64,000 bases of DNA from Isoetes taiwanensis. Taxonomy: Eukaryota; Streptophyta; Lycopodiopsida; Isoetales; Isoetaceae. The stretch covers positions 3,349,702-3,413,701 of the forward strand of contig JAJEKV010000084.1 of NCBI GenBank assembly GCA_021234155.1, given 5' to 3'. Every line of letters begins with the position of its first letter. The stretch's first letter is position 1. Below are positions 1 to 14,080 of the stretch, piece after piece. Under the pieces are notes generated by a model. The model saw only the letters and a program-made list of their open reading frames with translations. It was not told the DNA's origin and made no database searches. A program made the translations under genes and the position numbers.

Positions 1-1771
1 ATCTTGCAATTGCCCCCTACCATGTCTCTTGGTGCCCGTGATATCTATGAGCTCTCAGATAGCTTCTCCCTGGATCGTGATCAAAAAGCCTTCCTAAAGT
101 CCACAAAGCAAAGATATTACTTTCTTTTCCTCGATTTCTATTCTCGTTTCTATTAATATCCCCGAGGGTTACTAGGTGGTCCGTGGTTGAGTGTTCCCGG
201 CCTAAACCCGCCTCTCCTCCAGGTTTCCTGTGTTCCCTATCTCGTTTACATTGTTTCAAATTTTATTGTCTAAGACCTTTCCAAACCATTTTGCAAAGAT
301 GGAGCTAACCATTATGGTTCTCAGAAGTTTCCGTGTTCCCCCCGCGCCCTCCCTTGTGTAGGGTATGACCCCGTTGTACGTTTCATCTATCCGGGAGTCC
401 CGCGGTGTATTATGCCGTTGAATATATCCGCCACCGCTTTCCTTAACGCAAAGGTTCCGTGACATTTTAGTAATTCCACGCTTAGTCCATACAGTCCGGA
501 GCTTTGTTGTTGGCCATCCTATTTAGTGCTATCATCACTCTCAGATGCCGAAACACCTGGTGTCCATCTCCTCGTAATTTGTATTGGTGCCGGGAAGCCC
601 CGGGCCTTATACAATTTTTCAAGGTATCTCTCCCATCCTGGCTGCCCCAATGTCGCCTTCGTGTTTCCCATTTTTCTTGCTCCCTTTGTCCCTTCCCTTT
701 AAATCCTTTCCGCAATTTTCGGGGTTACTTTTTGAGTAGTTTAGCCAGGTCCCCATTGGTGTTGTACCAAGTTTTGTTTCTCTTTGCCTTCAAAGATCCC
801 TCGTATACCACTTTTTCAGTTTGATATGTCTCTTTCCTTTCTCGCTCTCGACCTTTCTTTTTGTTCTCTCCGTGACTCATCATCGTACCAGGTTGAGGCC
901 TTGAAGGCATTATTCCCCCTTTTTCTTCTCCTCTTCCCAAAAACTTATGTTGCCACTTTCACTGTTATATCATTAAGCATGTCCCCATTTTCGTCCCGGG
1001 CCTGTGTTTCTCCTGCCCCAGCTTCCCATTTCTTTTTGATAGATCGCACAAATGTGTCTCAAGATGTTTATCCCGAAATTGTATTTTCAACTTCCCTTAT
1101 CCTTCTCTATCCCCTGCTGTCTATCATTTGAAGCCTGCTCAGTTCCTGTAAGTGTTAGCTGTATGGGTCTATGACTCTCCCTTTTCCCGATCGGCCATTC
1201 TAGGAGCATAAATCCCGAGACTATCTCCGCTGCTGTGTCATTCATTATCACATAATCTACTATGCTTCTCCCTGCGGTAATGCCTGCTCGTGGAAATTCC
1301 CCGACCCTTCCCACCTCATGCTCCATTGGCTATAATGACCCCGTGAGCCGCAGCATACTTCGAAAGCAAGAGCTCCCCTTTAGCATTGACTTCTCCCCTC
1401 CTCATGTCTCTCCCACTCCACGGATCTTGTCGTGGTGGCTCCATTGTCCATTTGTATCCTCTATGCTTGTGTTTTGTGCTTGTTCCCTGCCATGTTCGCA
1501 TTCCGATCGCCTATTAATATCATTGTCCCCTGCTCCTTCCATTTCATCATAGTCTCCCCCCGGCTTCTAATGGGGCTCTAGCTTATCAACGCTTCTATGG
1601 GTAATATGCTATTAGCGTAATAAATCCTTTTTGTTTTGTAATTGTATACTTAACATCATGTATCTCTTATTGACATCTGAGTGTAAAATACATGCACTGT
1701 TTGCTACATTTTCTTTGACATAGCAGGCTAGACCTGCACTCCCTCTTCCTATCTTAAAATCTTTAACAAGG
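1..1771 (-). pseudogene. LINE ORF2 fragment (copy 1 flank)
   Basis: On the minus strand this matches the LINE at 25,662-27,420 and holds the end of the endonuclease and the start of the reverse transcriptase. Recognisable pieces are the endonuclease C-terminal SIVDYVIMNDTAAEIVSGF (around 1,200-1,270) and reverse transcriptase stretches such as ALNRMANNKAPD (482-540) and IMVSSIFAKWFGKVLDNK (256-320). It is broken into many short frames by CAG/CTG-associated differences from copy 2, so it is annotated as broken sequence rather than as an independent element. It runs off the left window edge. Confidence 0.8.
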
Positions 1772-1830
1772 TTTAAAATGAAACGCACTTATTTAAGAAG
1801 TGCGTTTGAAAGATTCCTTTATAAAAATTG
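1772..1830. repeat. Left end of 17-kb element, copy 1 (target duplication + TIR + hairpin)
   Basis: TTTAAA (1,772-1,777) is followed by the inverted repeat ATGAAACGCACTTATTT (1,778-1,794). The sequence is identical to the left end of copy 2 at 27,421. It contains the arms AAACGCACTT and AAGTGCGTTT separated by 7 bases, then GAAAGATTCCTTT. Confidence 0.8.
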
Positions 1831-2339
1831 GAAACTTGAAACAAAACAGACAAAATAGGGAGCAAAATAGATTGTTGAGCAATTAGCATTCGGAATACCC
1901 CAAAAAAAGTAACATTTTTGAAGCCTTTTCATTTTTAAAAGAGGGCAAAAAAAAAATGCTTGTTTTGAGGAGAGAGACATTAATTTTCAAAACTCAGTAA
2001 GAACAAAGTTGCGTATTAAACGGGAGCAAATCATCGAAACGAGAGCGAAAGGAATATTCCTCAAAGATTCCCTTTTTTTTTTACAAAAAGGGGGTAAAAT
2101 GAGGTTAAAAAAAAAAAGATGCATGAAATTCTATTTTGACCCCCCCAAAAGTGACTAATTTTTTTGTGCAACGAAAGAATTGACTTTTTTAAAGTGTCAT
2201 TTTTCTTAGCAAATAGAATGTTGTTGAAGTATATTTTACTTAGAGAAACCCTAATTTCGTGAGGATAAAATATTTAACAAAAAATTGAAGTTAGTCCCAG
2301 AATCAAATCAGAAGTATTCTCAAAATTTGAAGATAGAAT

Positions 2340-5300
2340 CTTCATATTCACATGCAAAATTTACGCCTTTTTCTAAGACTCGCTTATGTGCAAAAGTATG
2401 AGGAGGATGAAGGAAGGATCCGTGACGCCATCATGTTCATTTATGCCATCCTCATCACCTTCACTTCTTTCAATCGCCACTAGAGGAAGTGCTTGAGTTA
2501 TCTTCCTCATCACTATCAACGATGGTGTAGCATTGCCACCACCTTCTTCATCCTCTTCTTCGTAATTACAAGCTTTTTAAGCAAATTGATAGTCCCTCCG
2601 TGAGACGATTGTCGATTTCAATTTAAAATCATAGCACAATATAGTCACGCCATTAAGGATCAGCTCATCCCTACAACCCACCTTCTTGACTTTCTCCCTT
2701 TCCTTGGCTTCTCATTTCTAACTCATATCTACCTTCAAAAGCATTTTCTCGAGCGTGTTGCAAAGCCAATGAATCTTGAGTTTAGTGACTAAGCCTTCCT
2801 CCTTGACCGTGGTCAAGCACTTTTGCTATCCGTAGTTGGTCGAACTTTGTCATCCTCCTCGCTTGAAGAGCAATTAGCATACCCTTGGTAATTTCTCGTG
2901 ATATTACCTTGAGGCTCATTCCTCGCCTTGGTCCGAGGTACATGACTCGATCCTCGCTCTTCTTCTAACAAGCGCAAAGCTAATGTAGCATTGCTTGACC
3001 TGCTTGGTGCCGGGTTGATGGAAGGTGTTAGGCCATCCAAATGGTTCTTGCAACTCGCCTTAGAGCTATATTTTTCACAACAATTTTCTCTGCTCGAGAA
3101 AGAAATTACTCCACCACATCCCATCTTCTTCTAAGAAGTACTTAAAGCCCGAGGAAATTCCATTTTCAATGGCTTTTAAGGATGACTCTGAGGTACTTTT
3201 CTTTCTCGCTTTGGACTCCTTAGGATTTTTGAGAGGAAGTTGCTCAAAGACGCTCTATGAAGGAAGTGTCCGGAATATATTTAAGGAAGCTGCATCCTCC
3301 GGGTGGACTCCAAATTTTAGTTGTAGTATACTTCTTCCCCTCAGAAGAAACTCGCCATCCTTCAAGTAGAACTTGATATGATGTTGAAAGGTGAGATCAT
3401 TCAACTTGTTCACGCCTTTGTTCTCTCGTCTCAACGCTGAGAGAAAACAAACTCTCCGAAATCAGCAGCCTTTTAAGAAGATCGACCAATCGGAGTAGGA
3501 GTGTAAGAGTCTTCAATAATTCGAACTAAAGAAGGAAGACGTAAAGCCTTCTTCCTTCTAAGGCTTACGTAAAAAAATCAATAACATTTGGTCAATCTGA
3601 TCATGAGTGTGTCCTACAAGTAAGAAACCGAGCTTCACTTTTCTAAAGATCCCTAGCTCCACTAACATGGCACAAGACGCAAAGAGTGTTTGATTCTTGT
3701 TCTCCCTTGTAGTATTGTCAAGTTGCGATAAAGCACTCGGGCGGTAATTGCTCTTGCTCGCATTGTGACCTTGTTAAGAATTGTGATTGTGAGGTTCGGG
3801 TCACCATGCAAGTTTGATACGCCAAAAATACTTTGCACTTTAGACTTCCTTTGAAGACCATAGCTCCTACAAGGTGGACCTTTAACAAAACATTCCTCCG
3901 CACATCTTTAGGAATGTTCAAGAAATGTGGTAGAGTAGTTTTTTTTGGTCCATTCCATCAATCACAATGCATATATATTGCAAAGGACGCTCAAGAGCTT
4001 TTTTTTTCAGGTGGTTTGGCAAGCTTTCTTCTCTCTCACGCTTGTTGTTCACGATGTCCGGCAAGGTTTTGTTGCACAATATCCAGAGAAGAAATAAGGT
4101 CAAAGCATTTTTTTAAAACAAGTGAGAGATTGAAGAACATGAGCTTACTTCTTTCTCGACCTCTGCCTTTGCAGCTTTGACTTTTTTTTAATTCTCGCAC
4201 ACCTTGAGCAAACAGACATTCTCCAGGTCTCCTCGAATTTTCACTAAACCGAATTCACTTTTCCACACCGTGAAGTGTGAGTAAGAGATGTGTCAAGCCG
4301 AGTGCAAGTCTCTTTGTACTCATTAAAACATCTTTTTGGTGATGTTATCGCTAAATGATACATGTTGCTATTAGGCAATACATGTTTCTCTAAAATATTT
4401 CTCCATCCATGACACAAAGAAGCAAGGGCATGCATGGTTACAACTCTTCTTGGTCCACAATGATCATCAATTGCTGGATTTTTGTCCAAATTTTTGTGTA
4501 TTCTAGACATTCTCGTGGACCCTAAACGGTGGACAACCATAAAGCATTTCGCAAACTTTTGACGGTTAATGTAGTGCAAGAAGGTGTTATGGTCCGCCTT
4601 TTACATGATAGGCCAAGTAGGCATTCCGTCAGCCAATGTCATTGAACTCAGAAGTTGTCTCTAATTGCTCGTAATTTAGACATGTTAAATTTGTTGATAC
4701 AACCCAATGAGCAAAGATTTACTTCTTAAAAGTCTTCTCATTTTATGCTCGTCCCATAAGGTTTCTTCTTTTTACAGAGGAGCATGCTTCAAACTATAAT
4801 CCACCTTGAATTTCTTGGTGGACTGCTAGAGAACGTGTAATCTCAAGCACTTCGCTGGTGTCTTCATCTTCTCAAGAGAGTTCTACTGGGGTGACCTCCT
4901 CTCGCCTTAGTGGTGTGCTTGTAGAGGAGAACAAACCACGGAAGCTGCACTCGATAAGGCGGAGGTGCAAAGTGTTGAATGAAGGAGATGGGCCAGCATA
5001 TGATGTGCCAAATAAAAGTTGTTGTAGCTGCCTTTCACAGGGAGTTCGATCAAACATATCTCTTATAGCGACCAAATTCTGCAAAAACCCATGTGTCACC
5101 ACGCTTGTGTGAAGAGGAGTAGATGCCGCAGGGTCGCCTTCATTTGTAGTGAAATCGCGATGGGAGAAACGATGGAGAATCTCGCAGCCTTCGTAACGGG
5201 TCGTATTCTTGGCATGTGTAAGTGAAGATGGAGAAACAACAAACTACGAGGTAGTCCGTTCAAAAAATTTGTCGAGGTCGAGCCATTGTAGTGTCTGGGG

Positions 5301-5570
5301 ATGGTACAAATGGTGGTGGAAGATTGCTACGCGGCAAATGTGAGGGTTGGAAAGGTGGTGGCAGCCGGTTTCCCACCGGACTTGAGAGGGGCTGGAAAGG
5401 TGGTGGCAAAATACTAGTTATCGAACTCCTGAGTGTCTTCGAAGCAACAAAGACCTTGTCGAGGTAGGTGTTGAAGAAGCATCTCCGGCCTTGTGTTCCA
5501 TCCGGCGTAGAGGTAAAAATTGGGCAAAAAAATGGTGGTGGAAGTTTGTTCACGGCTGGTTAACCATGTC
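2340..5570 (-). pseudogene. DUF7869-like transposase A, copy 1, broken
   Basis: Minus-strand counterpart of the gene at 27,995-31,210. The catalytic core is visible as LQYICIVIDGMDQKK (about 3,935-3,990), followed by PKDVRRNVLLKVHLVGAMVF (about 3,855-3,915). Both align with transposase B of the right half. The N-terminal part has repeated LPPPF motifs (5,290-5,440). Frames are interrupted throughout by the copy 1 noise. I see no evidence that this copy is separately functional. Confidence 0.7.
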
Positions 5571-5599
5571 AAACAACCGCAAAAATTGGGGCTTGTTAC

Positions 5600-6400
5600 T
5601 AACTCACAAGTCGATTGACTAATGATATTCGAGAATACAAATGCTATTCGAATAGTATTTTTGAGTCCTAGTGCAAATTTTAGATTTTTCACAAAGAAAA
5701 TGCCAAAATGTGTATAAAAAAAGATGCTATTCCGTAATATTTTCACACTTATCCGTGAAAGTGTTTGGACAAGACGATTCGCGATCACATAGAAAAAGAC
5801 AACCGACAAAGGGCCTACCTTTTAAAAAGGAAAATTCGAATTTATTCCCCCCGCCATGGTATTCCGCCAGAGATTTAGTCGCCATCCCGAGAGGTTCTTC
5901 GGCAAACAATATACATTTGTCAGATTCGATTTACATAGCTTAAAAGAATGGACAATGATAAGCATGTAAAGTACATAGTACGCCTTTCTTTGTTCTCTCG
6001 ATTTTCCGTTACACTTATCCGGTGAGAGGGCCAAAGTGTATTCCGTAATACACTTTGCCCATCCGGGAAAATTGAAATATTGATTCCGTAAAGATTTAGT
6101 CGCGAAAGTGTATTCCCAGAATACACTTTGCTTATCGGGTTTACATAGCTAAAAAATGTGTATTCCGAATACACTTTGCCTTTGTTCTCTGAAGAGCAAA
6201 GTTTATTCCGAATACACTTTGCCCATCAAGGGCAAAGAGGGCAAAGTGTATTCCGGAATACACTTTGCTTTCTTTGAGCAAAGTGTATTCCGAATACACT
6301 TTGCTCTTCACCCTAAAGTGTATTCCGAATACACTTTGCACTTGGCCAAGAAGCAAAGTGTATTCCAGAATACATTGTGCTTGTAATTTTTAGAGCGCTT
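5600..6400. repeat. Palindrome array, GTATTCCGGAATAC type (copy 1, divergent promoter)
   Basis: About ten short palindromes built on CAAAGTGTATTC-GAATACACTTTG, densest at 6,030-6,385, between the divergent transposase A and methyltransferase A genes. The centre varies (ccggaa, ccgaa, ccagaa), which may partly be sequence error at CAG/CTG. Short frames in both strands here (6,141-6,386) are only translations of the repeats. Confidence 0.8.
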
Positions 6401-6559
6401 GCTTTTTTGCACTAAGATAACACACTTTTTAGTCGCAACATACCACTTTTTAGGTTAAAAATAACACTTTCGAGTCCAAATAAGGCACAAAAAATGACTT
6501 AGAGTGACAATATTTTAGCTTGTTTTCCTCGCTCTTTTCTTGGCCTTCCGGGCACAAGT

Positions 6560-9500
6560 TTAGTAAATGTTATTCGAATACAACTTTCGCTTGAATTTCC
6601 TTTCACAAGGTAGTTTTCAACGCTTCAAAGCAAGGCAGGAAGAAGGAAGCAAGAAGGCTTCAAAAAAATCTCACAAGCCTAAGCCGCCCACACCCTCGTA
6701 TAACAATCACGACACACGCGACGCCCCCGCTATTTACGAATTTTCAAACGCAGCGGTTCGTGACCGTGGGTGCAGATGGAAAATACAAAGACACCGACGC
6801 TTCAGACGCCCAGAAAAGTGCCGGGTAACAAAAGGTACGCCGACCGAAGTTTGTTAACCTTGGGACAATAAAAGATGTCTCCGAGGTTGCCTGACAAGGA
6901 GGTCGTGGGGAGGCTTTCCTTCAAGACCTCCCAAGGCTTTATTGTTGTGGACATCGTGATTCTTTAAAATTGTCGGGCAGCAACCACCGCAGATCAGACA
7001 AAATTTTTTTCACACTACCGCTAAAACGGCCCTGTGGTTCATTAATTAGGCAGGTTTGTTCCAAAGACAAGCCAGGACTTTCCTCCGCTGAGTCCGAAAG
7101 CAATCGATGGAGAAAGGTCACAATCACCACCTTCCGCTAGTTCTTCGTGGAGGTCATCGATAGAGGTTCCGAGGAACAAGACGAGGAAGAAATCATCAGG
7201 CACCAAAAACTTAGCAGCCAAGGCAAACGATAGTCGCTAAAGAACCAAAGAAGCGGAAGGTACAGGAGCTTGTGGTTGCCGACATCGCGAGGAACAACCA
7301 AAAACGAAGAAGGAAAGGGCAAGGCTCCCCGGGTGGCCATTAAAGAAAAGAAGGTGGACAAGACCTCGAGAGGATGGAACAAATAAATCTTAACAAGTAT
7401 GTTCAAGGGGTAATATACTTGCCAAAGAATATCCATGAGGTTGCCACCAAAGAATGAAGTCGGTGAGCTCCTTCGTGTTCAAAAATCTATGTCACCACTT
7501 TAAGAAACCCGAAGATAGAATAAGGAGCAATCCCAATGCCCACGCTGTCTAAATTGTCGCTCTTGTTGACAGATCCCAATGCATGGACCCCAAGGACTAT
7601 GACAGTGGAAAAATGCGATACTTACATGCACTACGCCCTAGGGGGTAACCACGCTTTAAAGCAAGAAGGCAAATTGTACAAGGAGAAAAAGAACCCGAGA
7701 TATCTTTCTCAGGTTTCATACCGCTTATCAAGGCCCCGACAGATGAAGAAGCCAAGATCGCTACAACACGCATAATGCCGACAACGAAAGTACAAGCTTA
7801 AAATGAGCTTCGTGGACAAAATCAGGTTCATGCATAGGAGTATATTATATTCAAAGAAAAATATGGAGAAGAATTGAAGAAACCAAAGAAAATCTCTAGA
7901 ACTAAAGGAAGCGCAGGCCGGAGTGTCGCCTCAAATATGACGAGGCTAACAAAAGGCGCCTCTCATACCACATGACAACCGGTTTCAATTAGCCTTCGTG
8001 AGACGGCAGAGTAAGTTTCTTTTGTATTCGAATACCCCGCAACCATCCCAATCGACATTGCTTGTTATCGCTAGATATGGGACCCGCGAAAACGAAATAT
8101 TTAGCATGTTTGAACGCGGTGAACCGAAAAGTAAAGGAAAGGTCGCCGAGAAGAAAAAGGGTTCTCGACGTCCCTAAAAAAAGAAAAATGACCATAACCG
8201 CGGTGGAGAGAAATGCGTGGCTTTTACGCACTCGACATACTCGAAAGGCTTCGCAGAAGGTTGTGGACAAAGAATTCACGCTTTGAAGAAATGTCCAAAG
8301 AGTCGCACAAGTAAGAACTACAAAACATTCTTTCCCGCTTTTTAGTTAGTTTGGACGAGTGTATTCCAGAATACACTACGCCTTATTTAGAAAACAAAGT
8401 GTATTCCGAATACACTTTGGTTCTCGGAGGTTAGCCAAAGTGTATTCCGGAATACACTTTAGTTTACACCAAAGTGTAGTTCCAAAACCAAAGTGTATTC
8501 CAATACACTTTGGCCTTGATTGTTAGTTAAAGTGTATTCCTAATACACTTTAGCTTCGAGGGTCAACCAAAGTGTATTCCGAATACACTTTGGCTTGCAT
8601 GCCCGCCACAACAGATTCTCAATACCCTTTGTTTACAAACTTTGAGATGCGGTTCCAAAGAAACCGCACTTCCCGCCGAGATGTTTCTTTTCCATGTTTT
8701 CCCCTAATTTAACGCTTTTTAATGTGGTTTTGTTTTACGCCAAAAATGTCATCACATGTCAAACATGCTTGATGGAACAACTTAACGCTGACAATACCGG
8801 GACAGATGTAAAGAACTTTACCCCATCGCAACCTCTGACGAAAGGATAGTACAATACGCCCTAATTTTGAAGGTCGGGTAAGTTTAAGAGTTTCTTGTTT
8901 TGGGTTTCTTGTGTTACAAAGACGCATTGTTTTGGTGAGTAAAAGAAAAAAAGGATCTCACGGAGGGCTTCATGCATCTTGTCGTGACAAATAAGGGAGG
9001 AGAGGACGCTTTGGGACAAAGTGTTTTTTGGACAATGAGCCCTCCGAAAATAACGCTTTTACAATGTTTGATCAAAACAACATGTTCTCAGATAGTACAC
9101 GGCGGATCGCACCAAACCGGGCCGAAACAATAAAGCCCCAAGATTTTACGCTGGTAGTAGCTGACCTTCCTTACGGATTCAAGCTCAAAGATACCGCCAC
9201 GACGACCAAATTTTTAAGAACTCGAAGTTTAATGCATTCCTCGACGGCATAAAGAAGATTACCACGGCAAAAACATTGAGGTTGGTTGTATTTCACTGAA
9301 AGCATGCAGCCGGCCTTGTGGAAGCCAATTTCAAGACTCATTTTGGTTCCCCACGCAAGCCGGTTATGAAAACATGGTTTGGTAAGCAATTATTCTCGAA
9401 AAACGCTTCTATTCGAATACTAGGAGTTTCTATTCCGGAATACGCTTTTCTTTCAGACTTAAACCCTCTCTTATGTTTTTGTTCTTAAGGTACAAAACAA

Positions 9501-10070
9501 ACATAAATTACCATGGCGAGGCCCTAGACCGCTGAGTAAGGTCGAATATCTCCACGCCGCCATCGGAGTTTTGACGGAAAACGCATAATGGAACACTTCA
9601 ACACGCCAGCCGCGGCCGTAACTTTTTCGAACGGTTGGAGTTTCCAGCCGGTTTTGCGTAGCCGCAGGACCCTAGTGCACAAAAGGAAGAATAGTGAATC
9701 ACCATCGGCCACGGTTGATTAACCATCTTCCTCGACATGTTCTCACGCCCGTGAGATTGGGTGCTCGACGATTTTCCGCTCTCGGTACAACCTATTGCTT
9801 TATGACTTAAGAAGGGCCGAATCGTTTGCCATTGATATTGATAAGGAGGTTGTCAGGGGCCATCAAAATGAGGTTTTCGCTTTACCAACTCTACCGCATC
9901 GACGAATCAAGAGTTGGGGCAAAGTCTAATTCGATTTTGCTAAGATGACATCTTCGAAATACAAATTCCTTCACAAGCTCCTTGATGACGGTTACTTTTT
10001 GCAGAGTCGAAGAAGTAGCTCTTTGGTCACGCTTTACCGTAATCAACTACCGACAATCGAAGCCTAAGTC
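6560..10070 (+). pseudogene. ParB-like/methyltransferase gene A, copy 1, broken
   Basis: Counterpart of the gene at 32,200-35,640. A ParB-like stretch lies at about 7,440-7,880; the residues LVDRSQCMDPKDYD can be read near 7,565-7,605, matching LVVMVDRSQC of gene B. The methyltransferase motif is DFTLVVADLPYGFK (9,144-9,185), where copy 2 has lost the glycine region. An intron donor follows ACATGGTTTG at 9,380, and the next exon reads KTNINYHG after 9,491. Frames are broken by the copy 1 noise, but this copy keeps some bases lost in copy 2, so the two are complementary. Confidence 0.65.
8350..8620. repeat. Intronic palindrome array, GTATTCCGGAATAC type (copy 1)
   Basis: Six or seven palindromes flanked by CAAAGTGTATTC / GAATACACTTTG inside gene A, between the basic linker exon and the exon preceding the methyltransferase domain. 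It matches 33,945-34,215 of copy 2. Confidence 0.8.
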
Positions 10071-10439
10071 ACCGTAAAAGGTGAAAAGATAGCAAATGTA
10101 CTGCCGCATAGAAGTAAGAAAAAAAATGAAGAAGACTACAATTTAGATCTTTGACGCATCTTTATGCTATGGGTTAAGCCACCGATATTTATTATTGATT
10201 ACCATTTTTGATGTAACACAAAAATAGTAAAGAAATTATTATTGTTATTTTTTCTAAATTTGTGCTTTTTGTACATCCACCTACAAATAATTTTGTACTC
10301 AAGTCTCACTTTTGCTATTTCCACGTGCTTCACTCCAAAACCAAAGTCGTGGTCCACAAAATACCCCAAAAATAGGCCCAAAAAAAAACCTGATACCCTC
10401 AAACTTTCAACCTCTCTTAAAAAGGCCATTTTTTAAAAT

Positions 10440-10500
10440 GACGTGCTTTTTTTAAAGGAATCTTTGAAACAGGAGTGCTGCAACACTCCCGTTTAATTTG
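10440..10500. repeat. Central TIR-like hairpin (copy 1)
   Basis: AAAGGAATCTTTGAAAC followed by arms GGAGTG and CACTCCCGTTT around a short loop. The match in copy 2 is 36,065-36,105, where the left arm reads AAACGGGAGTG; here it reads AAACAGGAGTG. Confidence 0.7.
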
Positions 10501-10734
10501 CAACCTTGTTTAAGTACTTATTGTTGAAAATAGAAGGAAATATAGTTTGTCTTTTTGCAAGCTTAATATAAGTACTAAGAAAATCAAACATAGGAAAGAC
10601 AAAGAGTGTGAAATCATGGAGCAAGAAAGAGTTGTTCTAATTAAGCATTGTTGAAGAGATAAAGCTTTCAAAAAAAAAATTTTCATCAAAATATATTATA
10701 ATTTTAGCACATAGTTTACAACTATATAAATTCA

Positions 10735-13700
10735 TATGGGAGGTGGGGAGGTGGTTCTTCCCAAAATTCACGTGACCCCTCGCACTTTAGGATCTGCTCT
10801 CTTGCGAGGGCACAACAGCCAGACGCCGCTTCGATTCCAATGCTAAAGGTACAAAGGTTTCTGCACAGTCCATTGTGCCCGTGCCCACAACCCACCTCCT
10901 CATCTCTTCTCCCCGTAAGTGGAGGCTGAATTTCAGAAATGTGCCTTTAACATCGCCAAAGACCGCTTCTTTTGCTCCCAGCTTCGCTTTCATCGAAAGG
11001 ATTCACAAGAGCTTATCCCCGGTCCCGATGAAACTTATTTTATCCGTCTATATCGACGGAGATGACATTGCGCCCGCTAAGGGCGAAAACGGCCAGGTGC
11101 CCGAGCCAGAAAATGCATCCAAGATCCAGCCTCGGGCGAAAAACCACCAGATAAATTATTAATTAGCCTCGTGGGTTTCCGATAATGGGATAGGCGCCGG
11201 GGTCTCTTTAATTTTGCGAACAGCCTAAACCGAAAAGCTCCAGGGAGGAGTCTTCATTCTCGCATTGAAATGAACCATGGCTTTTTGGCGTCCGTGACCG
11301 TAAAACCTATGTGGAAATGCTCAAAACAGCTCACTAAGCGCTGACCACCACCATGTCCCTTGACATTTGTTTTAGCCCGCCAAACAATACAAAGAATTAA
11401 AAATTAGTAGAAAGAAAACAATGAAAATAAGTTAGTTCAAAGGTCCGGGCAGATAAATTTATACCACGGCTTCCCTTGTCAGATAAACTCATACCACGGT
11501 TGCCTTGTCAGATAAATTTATACCACGCTTGATCCAAATTGCATGAATCTAAACCTTAAGGCAACCGTGGTATAAATTTATACCGTGGTGTTACAAAGAA
11601 TAGAAAAGCAATAAATTTAAAGCTTACCAAACGCAGCTAAGCCCGCTAGCATGCATAGCTAATGATTTAAGCACCGACATCGCCCCGCAGTCGTAATGAA
11701 AAATGATGTCCCTCTCCGCTTGTGATATCGTGGACTTCCTTTTTAGGCCGCCCAAAAAGCACTGACTTGCACGCGCGGAAAGCCTCCTCGCCAAAAGCGC
11801 TTATCTTTAATTTTAAAGCCATAAGGAATATCCGCAATGCACAAAATGTAAAATTTGCTTGTCCAAAAGAGTTCCTACTTTCTCGCAAATCTCCATGAAC
11901 AACCCCGCATAAGCAAGTCCCCGACCAAATGTTGTAAATCTCTCATAGCTAGTGTCAAAACCGCTAGTGCCGACTTTTTTTTTCCCTCGCCAATTGCCTT
12001 CGGGCCTCTTCCTCCTTGGTCTCTACGAACCAGTTTAAAAAATCCCGCTATAGCCCTTTCTTCTTGTTCTCAGAAGAAAACCGGTGGAGACAAAGGCACG
12101 AAAACAAAAAATACTTTCGCAAAACTTACCCAAAATAATCGGGTTAACAAAGGTTTCCTCGATAATACTATCTCAGAGTACACGCTTGATATAAAAGCTT
12201 GCACTCCTCCCAAATTCCTCTAGGTTTAGTTGTTTCATTAACTCCTACCGGCAGTGACTATGTCTTTTCCGACCGCAGAGGGAAAATTGTTGTAAGACAA
12301 AATTAGGGAATAAAGAACACTCCAAGATAGCAAAGGAGGCTTACGCCTTAGCTTCCTTGGCCATTTCGCCTAGAGGAATTCCTTTGGCCACAACTTTTTC
12401 TAAGAGTCGCACAAAAATTTCTTTTGCTTTTTAAAGGGTACAATGCTCATGTTTTTTGTTTTGCTTCACCACCTTTTTTGGTTTTTTTTCCCGCAGCTAG
12501 CTTGTTCTTTAAGCTCACCATCTTCGAACATACAAAAATATTCTTTCTTGAAGATCCCACACCAAGTAATGGTCGAACTCAAGTAGTTTAGTGTTGAATG
12601 GTGTACAAGTGTTTGTTGCGCAAATTAATCGGGCTAAATGGAAACGGAAAGGCACGGTATAAATTTATACTGCAGCCGAGGTAATCTGGTTTAAATTTAT
12701 ACCGCGACTGTGCACGTATAAATTTATATCGGTGACCTAGTCACTGTATAAATTGAAACCGGACCAGGCTTCCATGGTTGATACAATTTACGCAGCTCGA
12801 GGTTCGCTAAGTTCTTGAAGCTTGTTTTTTTGTTTTTGAAGTCTTCCCATGCATTTGTTTGAACTCTACATATTCACTTGCATGAAACGGATTTTGTCGA
12901 TGAGGCTCATTTTAATCTAAAGTCATTGTCGAGATTATGGCTCACTTTAATGACCTTTTGCTTCTTCGTCTGTAGCCCCCACGATGTGTGCTTCGGACGC
13001 CTTCCGCACTTCATTCCAACTATCTTCTTTGATAATTCTTTCTTGCTTTGTAGCTATGTGTGCCTCCAAGTACATAGTAGGTGTAATCTTCAAATCGCCT
13101 TCTTGTAATCTTTTAATTGGTTGCACCGACTGCCTACCATCACAACTAGTGGCTTATTATGTGCATGTGGATTCCTTCTCATTCTTTGCTTGAGGATAGC
13201 CACATGTGCCGCTGCAGACAACTTCCTAACCTGAAGCACTCGACCCCATCTTCATTTTTGGTGGCCTCTTAATCGTGCTCGTCAATGAAATGGTTTGCTT
13301 GAGGAGTTTGGTCTCATTAACCCTCTTCAAAATAGCACTTTGACTTATCCGACGGACGCGACAACAATGTTCCGCCTCTGTGAGCCTTTTTGAGAGCTTC
13401 TCACGACTCTCTATGGTCAAGGTCTTTGTGGTTCTTGACCTTTTTTGGTGGGAGGTCAGGTATCCGCTACCACCGCCGCTTCTTGCTCCTCCCTCTTGTC
13501 ACCACCGGTTCCTCCTCTTCCTCTTCTTGTTCAAACCTCGCCCTTCTCGACATCTTCTTGAGGAAGTGGGTACCAAAGACCCTGACCATTTCCTTTTCTT
13601 CACAAAGTATTACCGAGGACAAATGTCCACTATGTCCCTCAGAATGCAGTGGTAAATTAGAAAGAAGATTGATAAATTTATACGCGCAGCCACTAAAACC

Positions 13701-14080
13701 AACTTACATAGCCATTCTTCTAATTTTTCTCGCCATATAATCATGGACGCCTTTAGGTCTCGCATTACGCTTATAATGAAGCATTCTAACGCTCGTAACA
13801 TAGAAGACTTCACCGCTGTCGCTTAGGCACTTCATATAAATCTCATCTTCATTTTCTCGCATTAAGGCTTATCATTTCACCGGCGGGTAGTAATCATCTT
13901 TGGTAAACTTTCCTCCCCCGACCGGGTTACACAAATAAAGGTATGCCTCCCGGGTTTGCGCCGCGCCCCCGCACGCATTTTTCACGCCCGGTCCGGTGAG
14001 TTCATATGTTTGTGGCTCACTGGATTTGCCTTTGATGATTGGCCTCTCTCAGTGAACTTGATCTTTGTGCCGAAAACGCC
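10735..14080 (-). pseudogene. ParB-like/methyltransferase gene B, copy 1, broken
   Basis: Minus-strand counterpart of 36,344-39,723. It has the same intron positions and palindromes but is broken by CAG/CTG-associated changes (for example CCTGGTCCTGATG in copy 2 reads CCCGGTCCCGATG here, 11,019-11,031). At 11,807-11,822 the A-run after the DIPYGFK codons is one base shorter than in copy 2. That restores the frame KIKD and shows the copy 2 frameshift there is an indel error. Confidence 0.7.

Noticed and set aside
6141-6386. Overlapping frames on both strands with VYSEYTL repeats (also 31,768-31,990)
   Set aside because: They only translate the palindromic array; no gene is needed to explain them.
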